A DNA stretch of 64,000 nt from Limnovirga soli (GCF_013106755.1 NZ_WHPF01000013.1:1-64000), one strand, 5' to 3'. Counted from the stretch's first letter, positions 37,746 through 46,063 are shown. Numbers and translations are program-made. The notes: generated from the letters alone by a model not told the origin.

Positions 37746-37764
37746 TTGCGTCGCACTCTTGTAC
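37746..37764 (+). repeat. Dispersed repeat, forward single copy
   Basis: Exact TTGCGTCGCACTCTTGTAC with GGTTGGGTAGT after it. The remainder of the 605-base gap 37532-38136 is AT-rich and holds a possible hairpin (TTCGCAC…GTGCGAA, 37917-37950) and the attI-like sequence described next. Confidence 0.87.
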
Positions 37765-38016
37765 GGTTGGGTAGTTTGGGCGGCAGAGCATTATATGTTT
37801 ACCTAATGCATTAGCTCCAAGACTTAATGCTTTTAGATATATTACCGGGGTTTTTAAAAAATGCTTTTTAAAATAGGCACTTGCTTGCAACAAAATACTA
37901 AATTACAAAACAATAATTCGCACCCTCAACCATGTGACTGAGCGTGCGAAGCCGTACCAAATAATAACAAAAAAGCACATATTACAATTTTTTATACATT
38001 AGATGGATGCTATAAA

Positions 38017-38107
38017 CAATACAAAATGTATAATACTAGTTTGTTGATTATCAATAGCTTTCCATTATACAGTATAACGTCAAATAGCATCAATCCTTGC
38101 GTTGGCT
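38017..38107 (+). other. attI-like boundary sequence upstream of the cassette array (copy A)
   Basis: About 90 bases that align with 55466-55553. By hand, about 46 of the first 55 positions match, including CAGTTTGTTGAT/TAGTTTGTTGAT followed by ATCAATA and TTATACA. Both end in an integron-like core: GTTGGCT here (38101-38107) and GTTAGCC in copy B. Each is followed within about 30 bases by the start of an AT-rich gene. This is the layout of an attI or recipient site next to a first cassette. No integrase gene lies in the window. Confidence 0.5.
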
Positions 38108-38136
38108 GTAATATTACCGAGACACCGTAAAACAAG

Positions 38137-39495
38137 ATGAATAAAGAACTTTGGGAGAAAATATTAAGTTTTGATTTCGACAATCCACCAAGTGAATATG
38201 GATTTTCGACAAGACTTGCCAACGAAAATTTTTGGACAAAAGATTTTACAGAACTTGCTATTTTAGAATACAAAAAATTTATGTATTTGGCGACAACTTC
38301 TGAATTTATGGTTTCACCTTCTGAAATTGTCGACACAGTTTGGCACCAACACTTAATTTTTACACAATCCTATCAAGACTTTTGTATTTTAATTGGAAAG
38401 ACAATCCAACATATTCCTTCGACACATAACAAGGAAGAATATGAAAAATTTAAACTTGCGAAAGAACGAACTAAAAAATTTTATTCAAATAATTTTGGTG
38501 AACAACCAAACACAATTTGGGAATATAATGATATGTATGGAAGTCTAAATCTTGAGAAATCAAAATTCAAAATTAGAACTTTTATAATTTTTGGAATATT
38601 AAGTTTTATCGCATTGACAATTCCTGCATACTTTTTACTGAAACCAATCTATTTACAAGTTCATAATCCTTATTTTATTCTTGGTTTTATTCCTCTGTGT
38701 ATTCTGACATTTATTGGACTTGAATTTTATAATCGAAATAAACTAAAAGAAATTGTAAAATCATTTGATGACAATTCTTTCATTTATAAACTTCAACCTT
38801 ATGAACTTGTTTACTTGAAAACTCAAAAACTTGGAAACATTATAAATGGAACTGTAAACGAATTAATTGACAATAAAACAATAATCGTAAATTCAGACAA
38901 CTCAATTGAACTATTAAAACAGAACAACACAAATTCAAAAGAAGAACTGCAAACCACAAGCGTTTTAAGTGAATTAGGTAAAACATTTTATCCAAACTTA
39001 TTAAGCCAATTAGCAAACAAACCAATATTTTGGAATACTGCAAATTGTATGGATGCCTTTAAGAAATACTTCAACAAATCAAAGAAATTTGGAAATCTAT
39101 TTTACCTAAATTTTGGTGTTTTGTCAATTTTATTAATGTTTGGTTTCATAAGGTTGGCAAGTGGAATTATAAGAGAAAGACCAGTTACACAAATTTTAAT
39201 TGCAACAATTATTTTAATAATTATAACCATTGTTTTTCTGAATAGACTTACAAAACTTGTTTGCACTCAAACTATACCAGACTTATACAAAACGGAAATT
39301 TTACCAACACGACAAATAGAAAACAATTGGCAGTGGAGCTATTTTTTGTTGGGTTCAGCAGTTTTGACAACTGCATTTGTACCTCTTGTAAATTACATAG
39401 ACAAAAACAATAGCAACGGTTCAAGTTGTGGCACTTCTTGTGGAAGTAGCTGTGGAAGTTCTTGTAGCAGTTGTGGAGGTTGTGGAGGCGACTAA
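38137..39495 (+). CDS. Cassette gene 1: TIGR04222-like membrane protein with glycine-rich-domain N-terminus
   Basis: 452 residues. The N-terminal ~120 residues contain VDTVWHQHLIFTQSYQDFC, the signature of the glycine-rich-domain-protein-like (PF07173) family. Several transmembrane segments follow (about 149-205, 325-370 and 405-425). The C-terminus is a Cys/Ser/Gly repeat (SCGxSCGSSCSSCGGCGGD), as in TIGR04222 membrane proteins. Base composition is visibly AT-richer than the flanking chromosome, with few GCC/GGC codons. It is the first unit after the attI-like site and is followed by inverted-repeat site S1. Function unknown. Confidence 0.82.
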   Translation: MNKELWEKILSFDFDNPPSEYGFSTRLANENFWTKDFTELAILEYKKFMYLATTSEFMVSPSEIVDTVWHQHLIFTQSYQDFCILIGKTIQHIPSTHNKEEYEKFKLAKERTKKFYSNNFGEQPNTIWEYNDMYGSLNLEKSKFKIRTFIIFGILSFIALTIPAYFLLKPIYLQVHNPYFILGFIPLCILTFIGLEFYNRNKLKEIVKSFDDNSFIYKLQPYELVYLKTQKLGNIINGTVNELIDNKTIIVNSDNSIELLKQNNTNSKEELQTTSVLSELGKTFYPNLLSQLANKPIFWNTANCMDAFKKYFNKSKKFGNLFYLNFGVLSILLMFGFIRLASGIIRERPVTQILIATIILIIITIVFLNRLTKLVCTQTIPDLYKTEILPTRQIENNWQWSYFLLGSAVLTTAFVPLVNYIDKNNSNGSSCGTSCGSSCGSSCSSCGGCGGD

Positions 39496-39526
39496 AATGA
39501 AATTAATAATGATAAAAAAAATACTA

Positions 39527-39659
39527 CGGCTAACATTGGTTTTGCGAAAGTTGGGCAGTTGTGATAAATTCAGCTTTAGTAATTCTAATTTACATTTGTA
39601 CAAAATTGAAACATACAAATTCTAAATCCCAACCTTCGCAAAGCCAAGAACCGTAAGCC
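39527..39659 (+). other. attC-like inverted-repeat site S1
   Basis: 133 bases. The left arm (39527-39556) begins GGCTAAC and contains TTGGTTTTGCGAAAGTTGGG. The right arm (39628-39659) contains its complement CCCAACCTTCGCAAAGCCAA (18 of 20 paired) and ends GTAAGCC. The loop is about 71 bases. The layout is outer 7-base cores, a gapped long stem and a variable loop, as in attC sites, but the cores differ from the canonical RYYYAAC/GTTRRRY. The next gene's ATG abuts the right end. Confidence 0.6.
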
Positions 39660-40277
39660 ATGTTAATGCGACACTCCCTAATAATCATATCAGTAATTGT
39701 TTTTTTGCTTTCCTGCAATTTGGCATCCACTTCTAATAAAAGTGAGCCATCCTTGATAACTATAGTTGACTCATTCAAACTTGCACGACAGAAAGCGCTT
39801 TCAGACCAAGCATTAAAACTAAGTTTGACGCAGCTTAATAAAGGTGTTGATAGCTTTGAAATGCGTATTTGGGTTGGCAGCATGTTTGTCGAGCATGACC
39901 TGATTTTGTTAAAATATTCAGACACATCTTGGCAGACGCAGAGAATAAGGTATTTCAAAAGCGAAGACGGTGTAATGCATTTTAAGAATGAGAATGTTGT
40001 AAAACCTACTATTACATTACCATTGCTAATTGACAGTTTAAAAATATTTCAGATTGAGAAACTAATATCGCAAGAGCAAATACCAAATTTTGTTGACAAT
40101 GTTGCTGACGGCGTAACTTATAACTTAGAAATCGCTACAAAAGGGAGTTACAAATTGTTAACCTACCATTGTCCAGAACATTATTCTAAAACTGAAATCA
40201 ATAACAAAAAGTTTCTTGACCTTATATTACTCGTAGATAAATATTTCCATTTTTGGTCGCCGATTTGCTCAATTTGA
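39660..40277 (+). CDS. Cassette gene 2: hypothetical lipoprotein
   Basis: 205 residues from the first of two close ATGs (39660, 39666). The signal peptide with lipobox VFLLSCNL indicates a lipid-anchored envelope protein. The rest is a mixed alpha/beta protein of no family I recognise (motifs FEMRIWVGSMF and YKLLTYHCPEHY). The start codon directly adjoins attC-like site S1 and the stop is six bases before site S2, the tight packing expected of a gene cassette. Confidence 0.75.
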   Translation: MLMRHSLIIISVIVFLLSCNLASTSNKSEPSLITIVDSFKLARQKALSDQALKLSLTQLNKGVDSFEMRIWVGSMFVEHDLILLKYSDTSWQTQRIRYFKSEDGVMHFKNENVVKPTITLPLLIDSLKIFQIEKLISQEQIPNFVDNVADGVTYNLEIATKGSYKLLTYHCPEHYSKTEINNKKFLDLILLVDKYFHFWSPICSI

Positions 40278-40282
40278 CAACA

Positions 40283-40483
40283 CGGCATACAACAAAAATA
40301 TTTTCGCAACCCGGGCGGACGAGGTGATTCCGAGCATTAGTTCATTGCTCAGCTTTGGTTCCGGGCAGACAATACTTCTCTGGTCAGCGTATCTAATTTC
40401 ATCAGTCCTGCGCGTGGCAGCATCAGTACCGGTCGGACACAGCAGCTATTCCCGGGCTGCGTAAATATCGGTTCGTTGTGCGT
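40283..40483 (+). other. attC-like inverted-repeat site S2
   Basis: About 200 bases. The left arm GGCATACAAC…ATATTTTCGCAACCCGGG (40284-40314) pairs with the right arm CCCGGGCTGCGTAAATAT…GTTGTGCG (40451-40482). The central part (TCAGCTTTGGTTCCGGGC at 40349) is homologous to the centre of site S3, although the arms are unrelated in sequence. No open frame of note. Confidence 0.65.
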
Positions 40484-40524
40484 CTTTTTGGACGGCAGCT
40501 ACTATCAAAATCTTAAATCAACAA

Positions 40525-41118
40525 ATGGTAAATACTCTAAACTCTGAAAATTTGATAAACAAAATTTTTACTCATTCCATCCTTAAACAATTAATTGTAG
40601 GACTTTTCTGTATTGTGTTTACACAATGTAACGGACAATCAAATTTAGACACAACTAATAATTATTCTAAGACAATTAAGGAACAAGCAAGTGTAATGGC
40701 AAAGGCACTTTTGAGTAAGGATTTCAATACTTACAAGAAATTTATTTCACCTAAAATCAGTGCAATATTTGGAGGAGAAGAAAAAATGATTGAACAAACA
40801 AAAAATGGTATAAATCAATTAGAAAATCAAGGCACGAAATTTCTAAATGTAACTTTTGGTGAACCATCAAATGTAATTGTTGTGGACAACGAACTGCAAT
40901 GCACTATTCCTCAAAAGTCAGAAGTTAAAATCTCTACTGGCAAACTAATAACAACATCAACTTTGGTAGTAGTTTCAGACGATAATGGAAAGAACTGGTT
41001 TTTCATTGACACTTTCGGCAAGGACATACAGTTTATGAGAACAAATTTTCCGACTTTAAATTTAAGTGACAAATTAGTAATTCCAGAAAAGCCACAACCA
41101 ATCGTCATAAAGGAATAA
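40525..41118 (+). CDS. Cassette gene 3: hypothetical lipoprotein
   Basis: 197 residues. A hydrophobic stretch ending VFTQCNGQ (Cys about 35) suggests a lipoprotein, with the real start perhaps at a later codon than the first ATG. The body (AKALLSKDFNTYKKFISPKI… DDNGKNWFFIDTFG) has the feel of an NTF2-like or DUF3887-type fold, but this is not certain. AT-rich. It lies between sites S2 and S3. Confidence 0.72.
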   Translation: MVNTLNSENLINKIFTHSILKQLIVGLFCIVFTQCNGQSNLDTTNNYSKTIKEQASVMAKALLSKDFNTYKKFISPKISAIFGGEEKMIEQTKNGINQLENQGTKFLNVTFGEPSNVIVVDNELQCTIPQKSEVKISTGKLITTSTLVVVSDDNGKNWFFIDTFGKDIQFMRTNFPTLNLSDKLVIPEKPQPIVIKE

Positions 41119-41125
41119 AAACGAA

Positions 41126-41328
41126 CGCACAACAAGTGCATTGGCAATATGACGGTTTGACGGAAGAGCAATCGGCATATAATTTTTAATCAGCTTCGGC
41201 TCCAGGGCGACGAATAACGCCGAACTGTAAAATAAACAATGTGCTTTTGTATCTTTAATCAGCAGAGTCAACGGGCAGACGGAACACAGAATACCGGCAC
41301 ATCGCCAATGCTTTAACGTTGTGCGGCA
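41126..41328 (+). other. attC-like inverted-repeat site S3
   Basis: About 203 bases. The left arm CGCACAAC…GCATTGGC…ATATGACGG (41126-41155) pairs with the right arm CCGGCACATCGCCAATGC…GTTGTGCG (41294-41325). The outer CGCACAAC/GTTGTGCG cores are perfect complements and match the right core of S2. The centre (TCAGCTTCGGCTCCAGGGC at 41190) is homologous to S2. The stop of gene 3 is eight bases upstream. Confidence 0.65.
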
Positions 41329-41348
41329 TTATTAACAACCACTAAAAT

Positions 41349-41861
41349 TTGCAAAGTTTGACAGAGTTAAATTCCATTGAAGTTAGAGAAGGCTGGAAAA
41401 AATATTACTTGTTTAGCTTTCTTGCTTTCGTAGGAATTATTTCAGTTTGTTTTTTAATTCCATCACAGCGACAAGGGATTATTGACTACTTTTTTGGAAA
41501 ATGGACAATTGCAAAATTGCCAGGTTTTATTGTACTTTTTGGTATTATGGGGCTATGCTTATTTTATTATTTTGACAATAGAGTAAAATTAAAAGTTGAT
41601 AGAAATGGTATTTGGACATTCAAGCATAAAGAAACACCTTGGGACGACATTTGGTATTTCAGTACGACCGTTTGTAATATGAAAGAAGGCGACCTTTATT
41701 ATCTAAAACTTCGACTTAAGGATAAAGAGGACAGGCTTGACAAAGAACTTAAAATTCGTTATCGTAGAATGGACAAAGATTTTACAGTAGTACGAGAAAT
41801 AATTTCCTGCTATGCAAAACAGCATAATATTCAAGACTTAGGGCACGCAAAGGAAATGTAA
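41349..41861 (+). CDS. Cassette gene 4: hypothetical two-helix membrane protein
   Basis: 170 residues from a TTG (41349; a second TTG three codons on). Two membrane segments (about 20-38 and 57-75) precede a soluble C-terminal half with TPWDDIWYFSTTV and basic/acidic stretches, resembling PH-like domains that follow paired helices. No family recognised. Its start is about 20 bases after site S3, as for a cassette-borne gene. Absence of an ATG makes the start uncertain. Confidence 0.65.
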   Translation: MQSLTELNSIEVREGWKKYYLFSFLAFVGIISVCFLIPSQRQGIIDYFFGKWTIAKLPGFIVLFGIMGLCLFYYFDNRVKLKVDRNGIWTFKHKETPWDDIWYFSTTVCNMKEGDLYYLKLRLKDKEDRLDKELKIRYRRMDKDFTVVREIISCYAKQHNIQDLGHAKEM

Positions 41862-42118
41862 CGGCACTCAGCATTAGGTTTGGTATTATTAAGGCTCTGG
41901 GGCAATATACCTTAGCATATGACCTTTATTATGCTTTAGATTGGGCTGTGTTTTATAAATTTGGCTTAAGGATAAAACATCATAAATATGGTAATTGCTT
42001 GATTTTATGTGTTGAAAGGACGATGCAGGGTAAAGCCCGGAAAACTTCACTGTAAAACTTTTTGATCATTTCACAGTCTGAAAATAAATTGATAAATTAC
42101 CTACCAAAAATGCCAGAA
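41862..42118. other. Cassette-array spacer without a clear inverted-repeat site
   Basis: This 257-base spacer opens CGGCACTCAGCATTAGG right after the stop, loosely like the left ends of S1-S3, but I find no matching right arm or GTTGTGC/GTTRGCY core. It may be a decayed site. Confidence 0.3.
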
Positions 42119-42577
42119 ATGAGAAAGATATTATTTTTATTTATTGTGATTTTTGCTTTCATCTCCTGTCAGGAACAAAAACAAGAAACTATGCCTACCA
42201 CTGATAATGAAAAATTAGTAAAGACATATTATGAACATTTCAACAACCACGACTTTACTAAAATGGCAAATATGTATGCTGATACAGCGGACTTTAAAGA
42301 CCCATCATTGGGGCAGGGAATTGTTAAGCAGACAAGACAACAAACAATTGATAAATACACAGAACTTGCAAAGATTTTTCCCGACTTATATGACCAGGTT
42401 ATTCAAACTTATCCCTCAGGTGACCATCACATAATTGTAGAATTTGTATCAAGTGGAACAGGACCAGACAATATAAAATTTGAGTTACCCATCTGCACCA
42501 TCTTCACCATTGAGAATGGACTTATTACAAAAGACTTTACCTACTTCGATAATTTTGAGGAAGAAAATAATAAGTAG
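42119..42577 (+). CDS. Cassette gene 5: SnoaL/NTF2-like lipoprotein
   Basis: About 152 residues starting at the ATG that opens the signal peptide MRKILFLFIVIFAFISCQEQ (lipobox Cys17). The mature part is an NTF2-like SnoaL fold: VKTYYEHFNNHDFTKMANMYADTADFKDPS, then QTIDKYTELAKIFPDLYDQV and EFVSSGTG. SnoaL-like domains bind or isomerise small hydrophobic molecules, but most such lipoproteins have no assigned function. AT-rich like the other units. Confidence 0.8.
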   Translation: MRKILFLFIVIFAFISCQEQKQETMPTTDNEKLVKTYYEHFNNHDFTKMANMYADTADFKDPSLGQGIVKQTRQQTIDKYTELAKIFPDLYDQVIQTYPSGDHHIIVEFVSSGTGPDNIKFELPICTIFTIENGLITKDFTYFDNFEEENNK

Positions 42578-42602
42578 TGGAAAACATAATATCCGTGAAG
42601 AA

Positions 42603-42760
42603 GCACGGCAGCCAACAAGTATTTTTCAAATTCATTACTGAACAAATATACTTCAGTTAAGTACAATTCCAGGCTTAGGGTAGGCACCGCAACATTGGGC
42701 CATAGTACTTAACTTCAACAAAACAAGTTCAATCAGCAGCGGATCGGGCAGGCGAAATGC
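42603..42760. repeat. Inverted repeat in the spacer between cassette genes 5 and 6
   Basis: AGTTAAGTAC (42655-42664) and GTACTTAACT (42705-42714) form a perfect 10-bp stem inside a spacer that opens CGGCAGCCAACAAG, similar to the left cores of S1-S3. The terminal cores are weak, so it is a possible but degenerate recombination site. Confidence 0.35.
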
Positions 42761-42801
42761 TAATTCCTAAACTACATGAATCTATTCCGGTTGGATATAT
42801 T

Positions 42802-43422
42802 ATGACGACACTCAAATTCATAAAAACCTTTTTATTAATTGCACTTTATTCTTGTGGACAACATTCTGCAAAAAATACAGTTGACCCTGCTGCTGTTGAA
42901 CTTAATTATAAGGCTATGACCTTAGTTGCTTTTATTGACAATGCAGACAGTTCAAAAAAAGCCATCTCATTGCTTAACAAAGCAACTATTATAGACAGCA
43001 ATTACTTTCTGGGGCACTACAATAAACTACTATTTTTTAATCAACTCAAACAGTTTGACAAAGCTGTTTTGACAGTCAATAAATTAATACAGCTTCGCCC
43101 TTCTGCACATGATCTTTATTTGACAGGTGGAATTTTATATGAACGAATCGGAGACACAGTGTCTTCAAAACAATACTTTACAAAATCATTGACTATTTGC
43201 ACAACTGTTTTGGATACGATGAGTGTGACAAATAGAGATAATGATATGCTTCTGACTAACAAAGCAGCTAACTTAATTATGTTGGGCTACCAGCAACAGG
43301 CAAACGAGATTCTAAAAAAACTTTACGACAATCAGACAGACGAAGAACTTAAATTGAATACCTTGTTAATGATGAACAAAAGTAAAAAGCAGTTGCTTGA
43401 ATTTTGGTCTGGTAACCAATAA
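42802..43422 (+). CDS. Cassette gene 6: TPR-like lipoprotein
   Basis: About 206 residues from the ATG that begins MTTLKFIKTFLLIALYSCGQ (lipobox Cys18). The upstream in-frame ATG at 42757 would bury this signal. The mature part is helical with tetratricopeptide-like repeats (SKKAISLLNKATIIDSNYFLGHYNKLL, KAVLTVNKLIQLRPSAHDLYLTGGILYERIGD). Last AT-rich gene of the array. The next gene shows normal chromosomal composition and starts 54 bases later. Confidence 0.78.
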   Translation: MTTLKFIKTFLLIALYSCGQHSAKNTVDPAAVELNYKAMTLVAFIDNADSSKKAISLLNKATIIDSNYFLGHYNKLLFFNQLKQFDKAVLTVNKLIQLRPSAHDLYLTGGILYERIGDTVSSKQYFTKSLTICTTVLDTMSVTNRDNDMLLTNKAANLIMLGYQQQANEILKKLYDNQTDEELKLNTLLMMNKSKKQLLEFWSGNQ

Positions 43423-43476
43423 AGTCATCAACCTCACCTTAAACAGATTATACCAACAAACGCATCAAATTAGCAA

Positions 43477-44256
43477 ATGGAACAGTTATCGGAAAAGCAA
43501 ATACATAGTTTTATCAACGATGGTTTTGTGAAAATAGAACAGGCATTTCCAACCAACATCGCCGATGAATGCCGTGCTATTTTGTGGGAACAAACCTCCT
43601 GCAAACCAAACAACCCCGATACCTGGACAGCACCTGTGATACGTATTGGCGAACTAGGGCAGGCACCCTTTCAGCAAGCGGCCAACACTGCACTGCTGCA
43701 TACGGCATTTAATCAATTGGCAGGCAAGGACAATTGGCTTCCGAGAACCACCATAGGTTCATTCCCCATTCGCTTTCCCAGTGCAATTCCTGCTACAGAT
43801 ACCGGTTGGCATGTAGATGCCAGCTTTCCCGGAGAAGATGCTACCGATTATTTTAAATGGCGGATAAATGTACATTCCAGGGGGCGTGCCCTGTTAATGT
43901 TGTTTTTGTTTTCTGATGTTTCAGAACAGGATGCGCCAACGCTCATCAAAGTGGGTTCGCATGCGGATGTTGCACGTTTATTGGCGCCAAAAGGCGATCA
44001 TGGTTTTTCTTGTATGGAGCTGGCAGAAAAGCTTGATTCATTGCCTGCGCGCAAAACCATTACCGCCACAGGAAAAGCAGGAACGGTGTATCTATGTCAT
44101 CCCTTTATTGTTCATGCAGCACAAGACCATCATGGCAAAATGCCCAAATTTATGGCCCAGCCACCCTTGCTTACCAAACATGATTTTGATATTTCAACAC
44201 AAAATAAAAATTATTGCCCGGTTGAAATGGCAATAGTAAATGCACTTGGTAGCTGA
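43477..44256 (+). CDS. Phytanoyl-CoA dioxygenase (PhyH) family protein
   Basis: 259 residues. This Fe(II)/2-oxoglutarate oxygenase family has an HxD motif at 112-114 (WHVDASF) and a distal His in LCHPFIVHAAQDHHG (His213 likely), with a downstream Lys/Arg available for 2-oxoglutarate. Cytosolic, with no signal. Substrate unknown, since bacterial PhyH enzymes hydroxylate many small molecules. Composition returns to the chromosomal norm, marking the end of the cassette array. Confidence 0.87.
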   Translation: MEQLSEKQIHSFINDGFVKIEQAFPTNIADECRAILWEQTSCKPNNPDTWTAPVIRIGELGQAPFQQAANTALLHTAFNQLAGKDNWLPRTTIGSFPIRFPSAIPATDTGWHVDASFPGEDATDYFKWRINVHSRGRALLMLFLFSDVSEQDAPTLIKVGSHADVARLLAPKGDHGFSCMELAEKLDSLPARKTITATGKAGTVYLCHPFIVHAAQDHHGKMPKFMAQPPLLTKHDFDISTQNKNYCPVEMAIVNALGS

Positions 44257-44321
44257 GGCAGTCAATGCTTAGTATTATCTTTTATTCCTATACCGTCCGG
44301 CCTGCTGCCCAATGCCATGGC

Positions 44322-44340
44322 GTACAAGTGTGCGACGCAA
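44322..44340 (-). repeat. Dispersed repeat, reverse single copy
   Basis: Exact GTACAAGTGTGCGACGCAA followed by GTAAAGCTGCC. I see nothing else definite in the 286-base gap. Confidence 0.87.
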
Positions 44341-44542
44341 GTAAAGCTGCCTTAAAATTTAAAGCTGGGTAACAAAAAACTGAGTATCTACAGTGGCAGC
44401 TTGCTAACCTCTTTAAGATAGAATGTGTAAATAATATTGTTTATTTTTCTGCCTAGGGCTGGTTGAGTTTTAATATATTGCCATTATAATATTGCCAGCC
44501 ATATAGCGGCAATTATAGAATTACCTTTTAAACTAATAACAA

Positions 44543-46063
44543 ATGAGAAAAAGATCTTTACCATTGTACTGCTCCCGTTTTATTGCCCTGATGGCATTTT
44601 TTGTTTTGCTAAGCGCCGCTACCATGGCGCAACTGGTTACCGGTGCCGGTTTTGAAAATGCCAAAGTGCCTGCACAACCTGTTGGCTGGGTGGTTACCAA
44701 TACCAATAATGCCCAATGGCAAAGTTTGGAAGCTATTGGTTACGATGGTAATGAATATGCCGGCAATAAATGTATGTATCTGGAAAAAAGTTATTACGGA
44801 GATCAATCGGATGCATGGCTGATTAGTCCGGCTTTTACGCTGGAAGCAGGTAAAAAATACAGCATTTCATTTTACTATAAAAACCAGAGCTACCTTGAAA
44901 ATGATTTACAGGTTACTCTTGGCGATGATACCCTGCCTGCGGCACAAACAAAAATTATATGGAGCAGCAATTTTAAAACCAACTATTATTCAAAAGCACA
45001 GGTAAATTATACAGCAACAAAAACTGGTACAGTGTATCTTGGATTTCATGCCATAACCCCGGCTACCTACACCTATATGTACATTGACAATTTTAAAGTA
45101 GAAGCCGTAAATTGTTTTGAGCCTTTAGAAATTGAGGTAAATAAGACCAAAGTTAATGGCGCAAGCTTTAGCTGGCAAAATGGCGGCAGTAGTAACCGCT
45201 ACGAGTATGGTGTTAGCAACAAGGAGGTACCACCGGCAAATACATCATTTACCGATAGTAGTTCGCTAACACTTACCACGCTTAGCACAGCTACGCCTTA
45301 TTATTTGTATGTAAGATCAGTATGTGGTAAAGGAGTGTATTCTAACTGGGCAGTAAAAGCTTTTACTACAGACTATGATACTGCTGGTATTGCTACATTG
45401 GAGTGTGGTACAAAGTTTGAAAATAATTTTCTTGCCAAACCAGGTTTATACCTGCAACCTTTTTGTGGTGATGTATTTTTTGGTGGCGAGTTCTTTCATA
45501 AGTTTATTCCTGCTGAAACAGGCATGTATACTTTAAATGCTTACTCAGTAAATACAGGGCAGCAAATGGTGTATGGTTATAAAGACGCTACATTGGGTGC
45601 AGGCCCTGATGGTTGGACCTGCATTGGCAACAGTTTTGGCAACAGGCAAAAAATTAGTTTTGGTCCCTTGCAGGCGGGCAAAACCTACCTTATTCTGGAG
45701 AAGGCAAAAGCAGCGCCCAAGTATCCGTCTTCGTACAAATATGGCATAGATTGTCCTACAACAAACACATTAATTCAATCAGCTTCCAGTGCAGCTATTG
45801 CTACAAATAGTAGTGTAAAAATGCAAGTGTATCCAAACCCGGTTGCTGATAAATTAACCCTTACAGTTACTGAAACAAAAGCTTGCCGGTATCAGATTAG
45901 TTTAACCGGTATGGGTGGTAATGTGCTTAGCAGTTTTGCCAAAGACATTGCTAATGGCAGCAATCAAATATTAATTAATATGGCCAATGTACGTGCCGGT
46001 ATGTATATCTTAAAAATACAAACGCCATCGGGCACACAATACCAAAAAATTATAAAGCAATAG
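44543..46063 (+). CDS. T9SS-sorted protein with choice-of-anchor J (cleaved adhesin) and Fn3-like domains
   Basis: 506 residues. The signal peptide ends TMAQ. Residues ~32-195 have the pattern of a cleaved-adhesin/MAM-like jelly roll (PVGWVVTNTNNAQW, SDAWLISPAFTLEAGKKYSISFYY, YMYIDNFKVE). A fibronectin III-like segment (~198-280, YYLYVRSVCGKG) and a beta-rich domain follow, and a type A T9SS tail (VYPNPVADKLTL… to YQKIIKQ) ends it. Exported to or through the outer membrane; probable surface binding protein. Ligand unknown. Confidence 0.88.
   Translation: MRKRSLPLYCSRFIALMAFFVLLSAATMAQLVTGAGFENAKVPAQPVGWVVTNTNNAQWQSLEAIGYDGNEYAGNKCMYLEKSYYGDQSDAWLISPAFTLEAGKKYSISFYYKNQSYLENDLQVTLGDDTLPAAQTKIIWSSNFKTNYYSKAQVNYTATKTGTVYLGFHAITPATYTYMYIDNFKVEAVNCFEPLEIEVNKTKVNGASFSWQNGGSSNRYEYGVSNKEVPPANTSFTDSSSLTLTTLSTATPYYLYVRSVCGKGVYSNWAVKAFTTDYDTAGIATLECGTKFENNFLAKPGLYLQPFCGDVFFGGEFFHKFIPAETGMYTLNAYSVNTGQQMVYGYKDATLGAGPDGWTCIGNSFGNRQKISFGPLQAGKTYLILEKAKAAPKYPSSYKYGIDCPTTNTLIQSASSAAIATNSSVKMQVYPNPVADKLTLTVTETKACRYQISLTGMGGNVLSSFAKDIANGSNQILINMANVRAGMYILKIQTPSGTQYQKIIKQ

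Noticed and set aside
39421-39625. Small frames at the 3' end of cassette gene 1 and into site S1
   Set aside because: Both strands give low-complexity translations of the Cys/Gly repeat and the S1 left arm; not credible genes.
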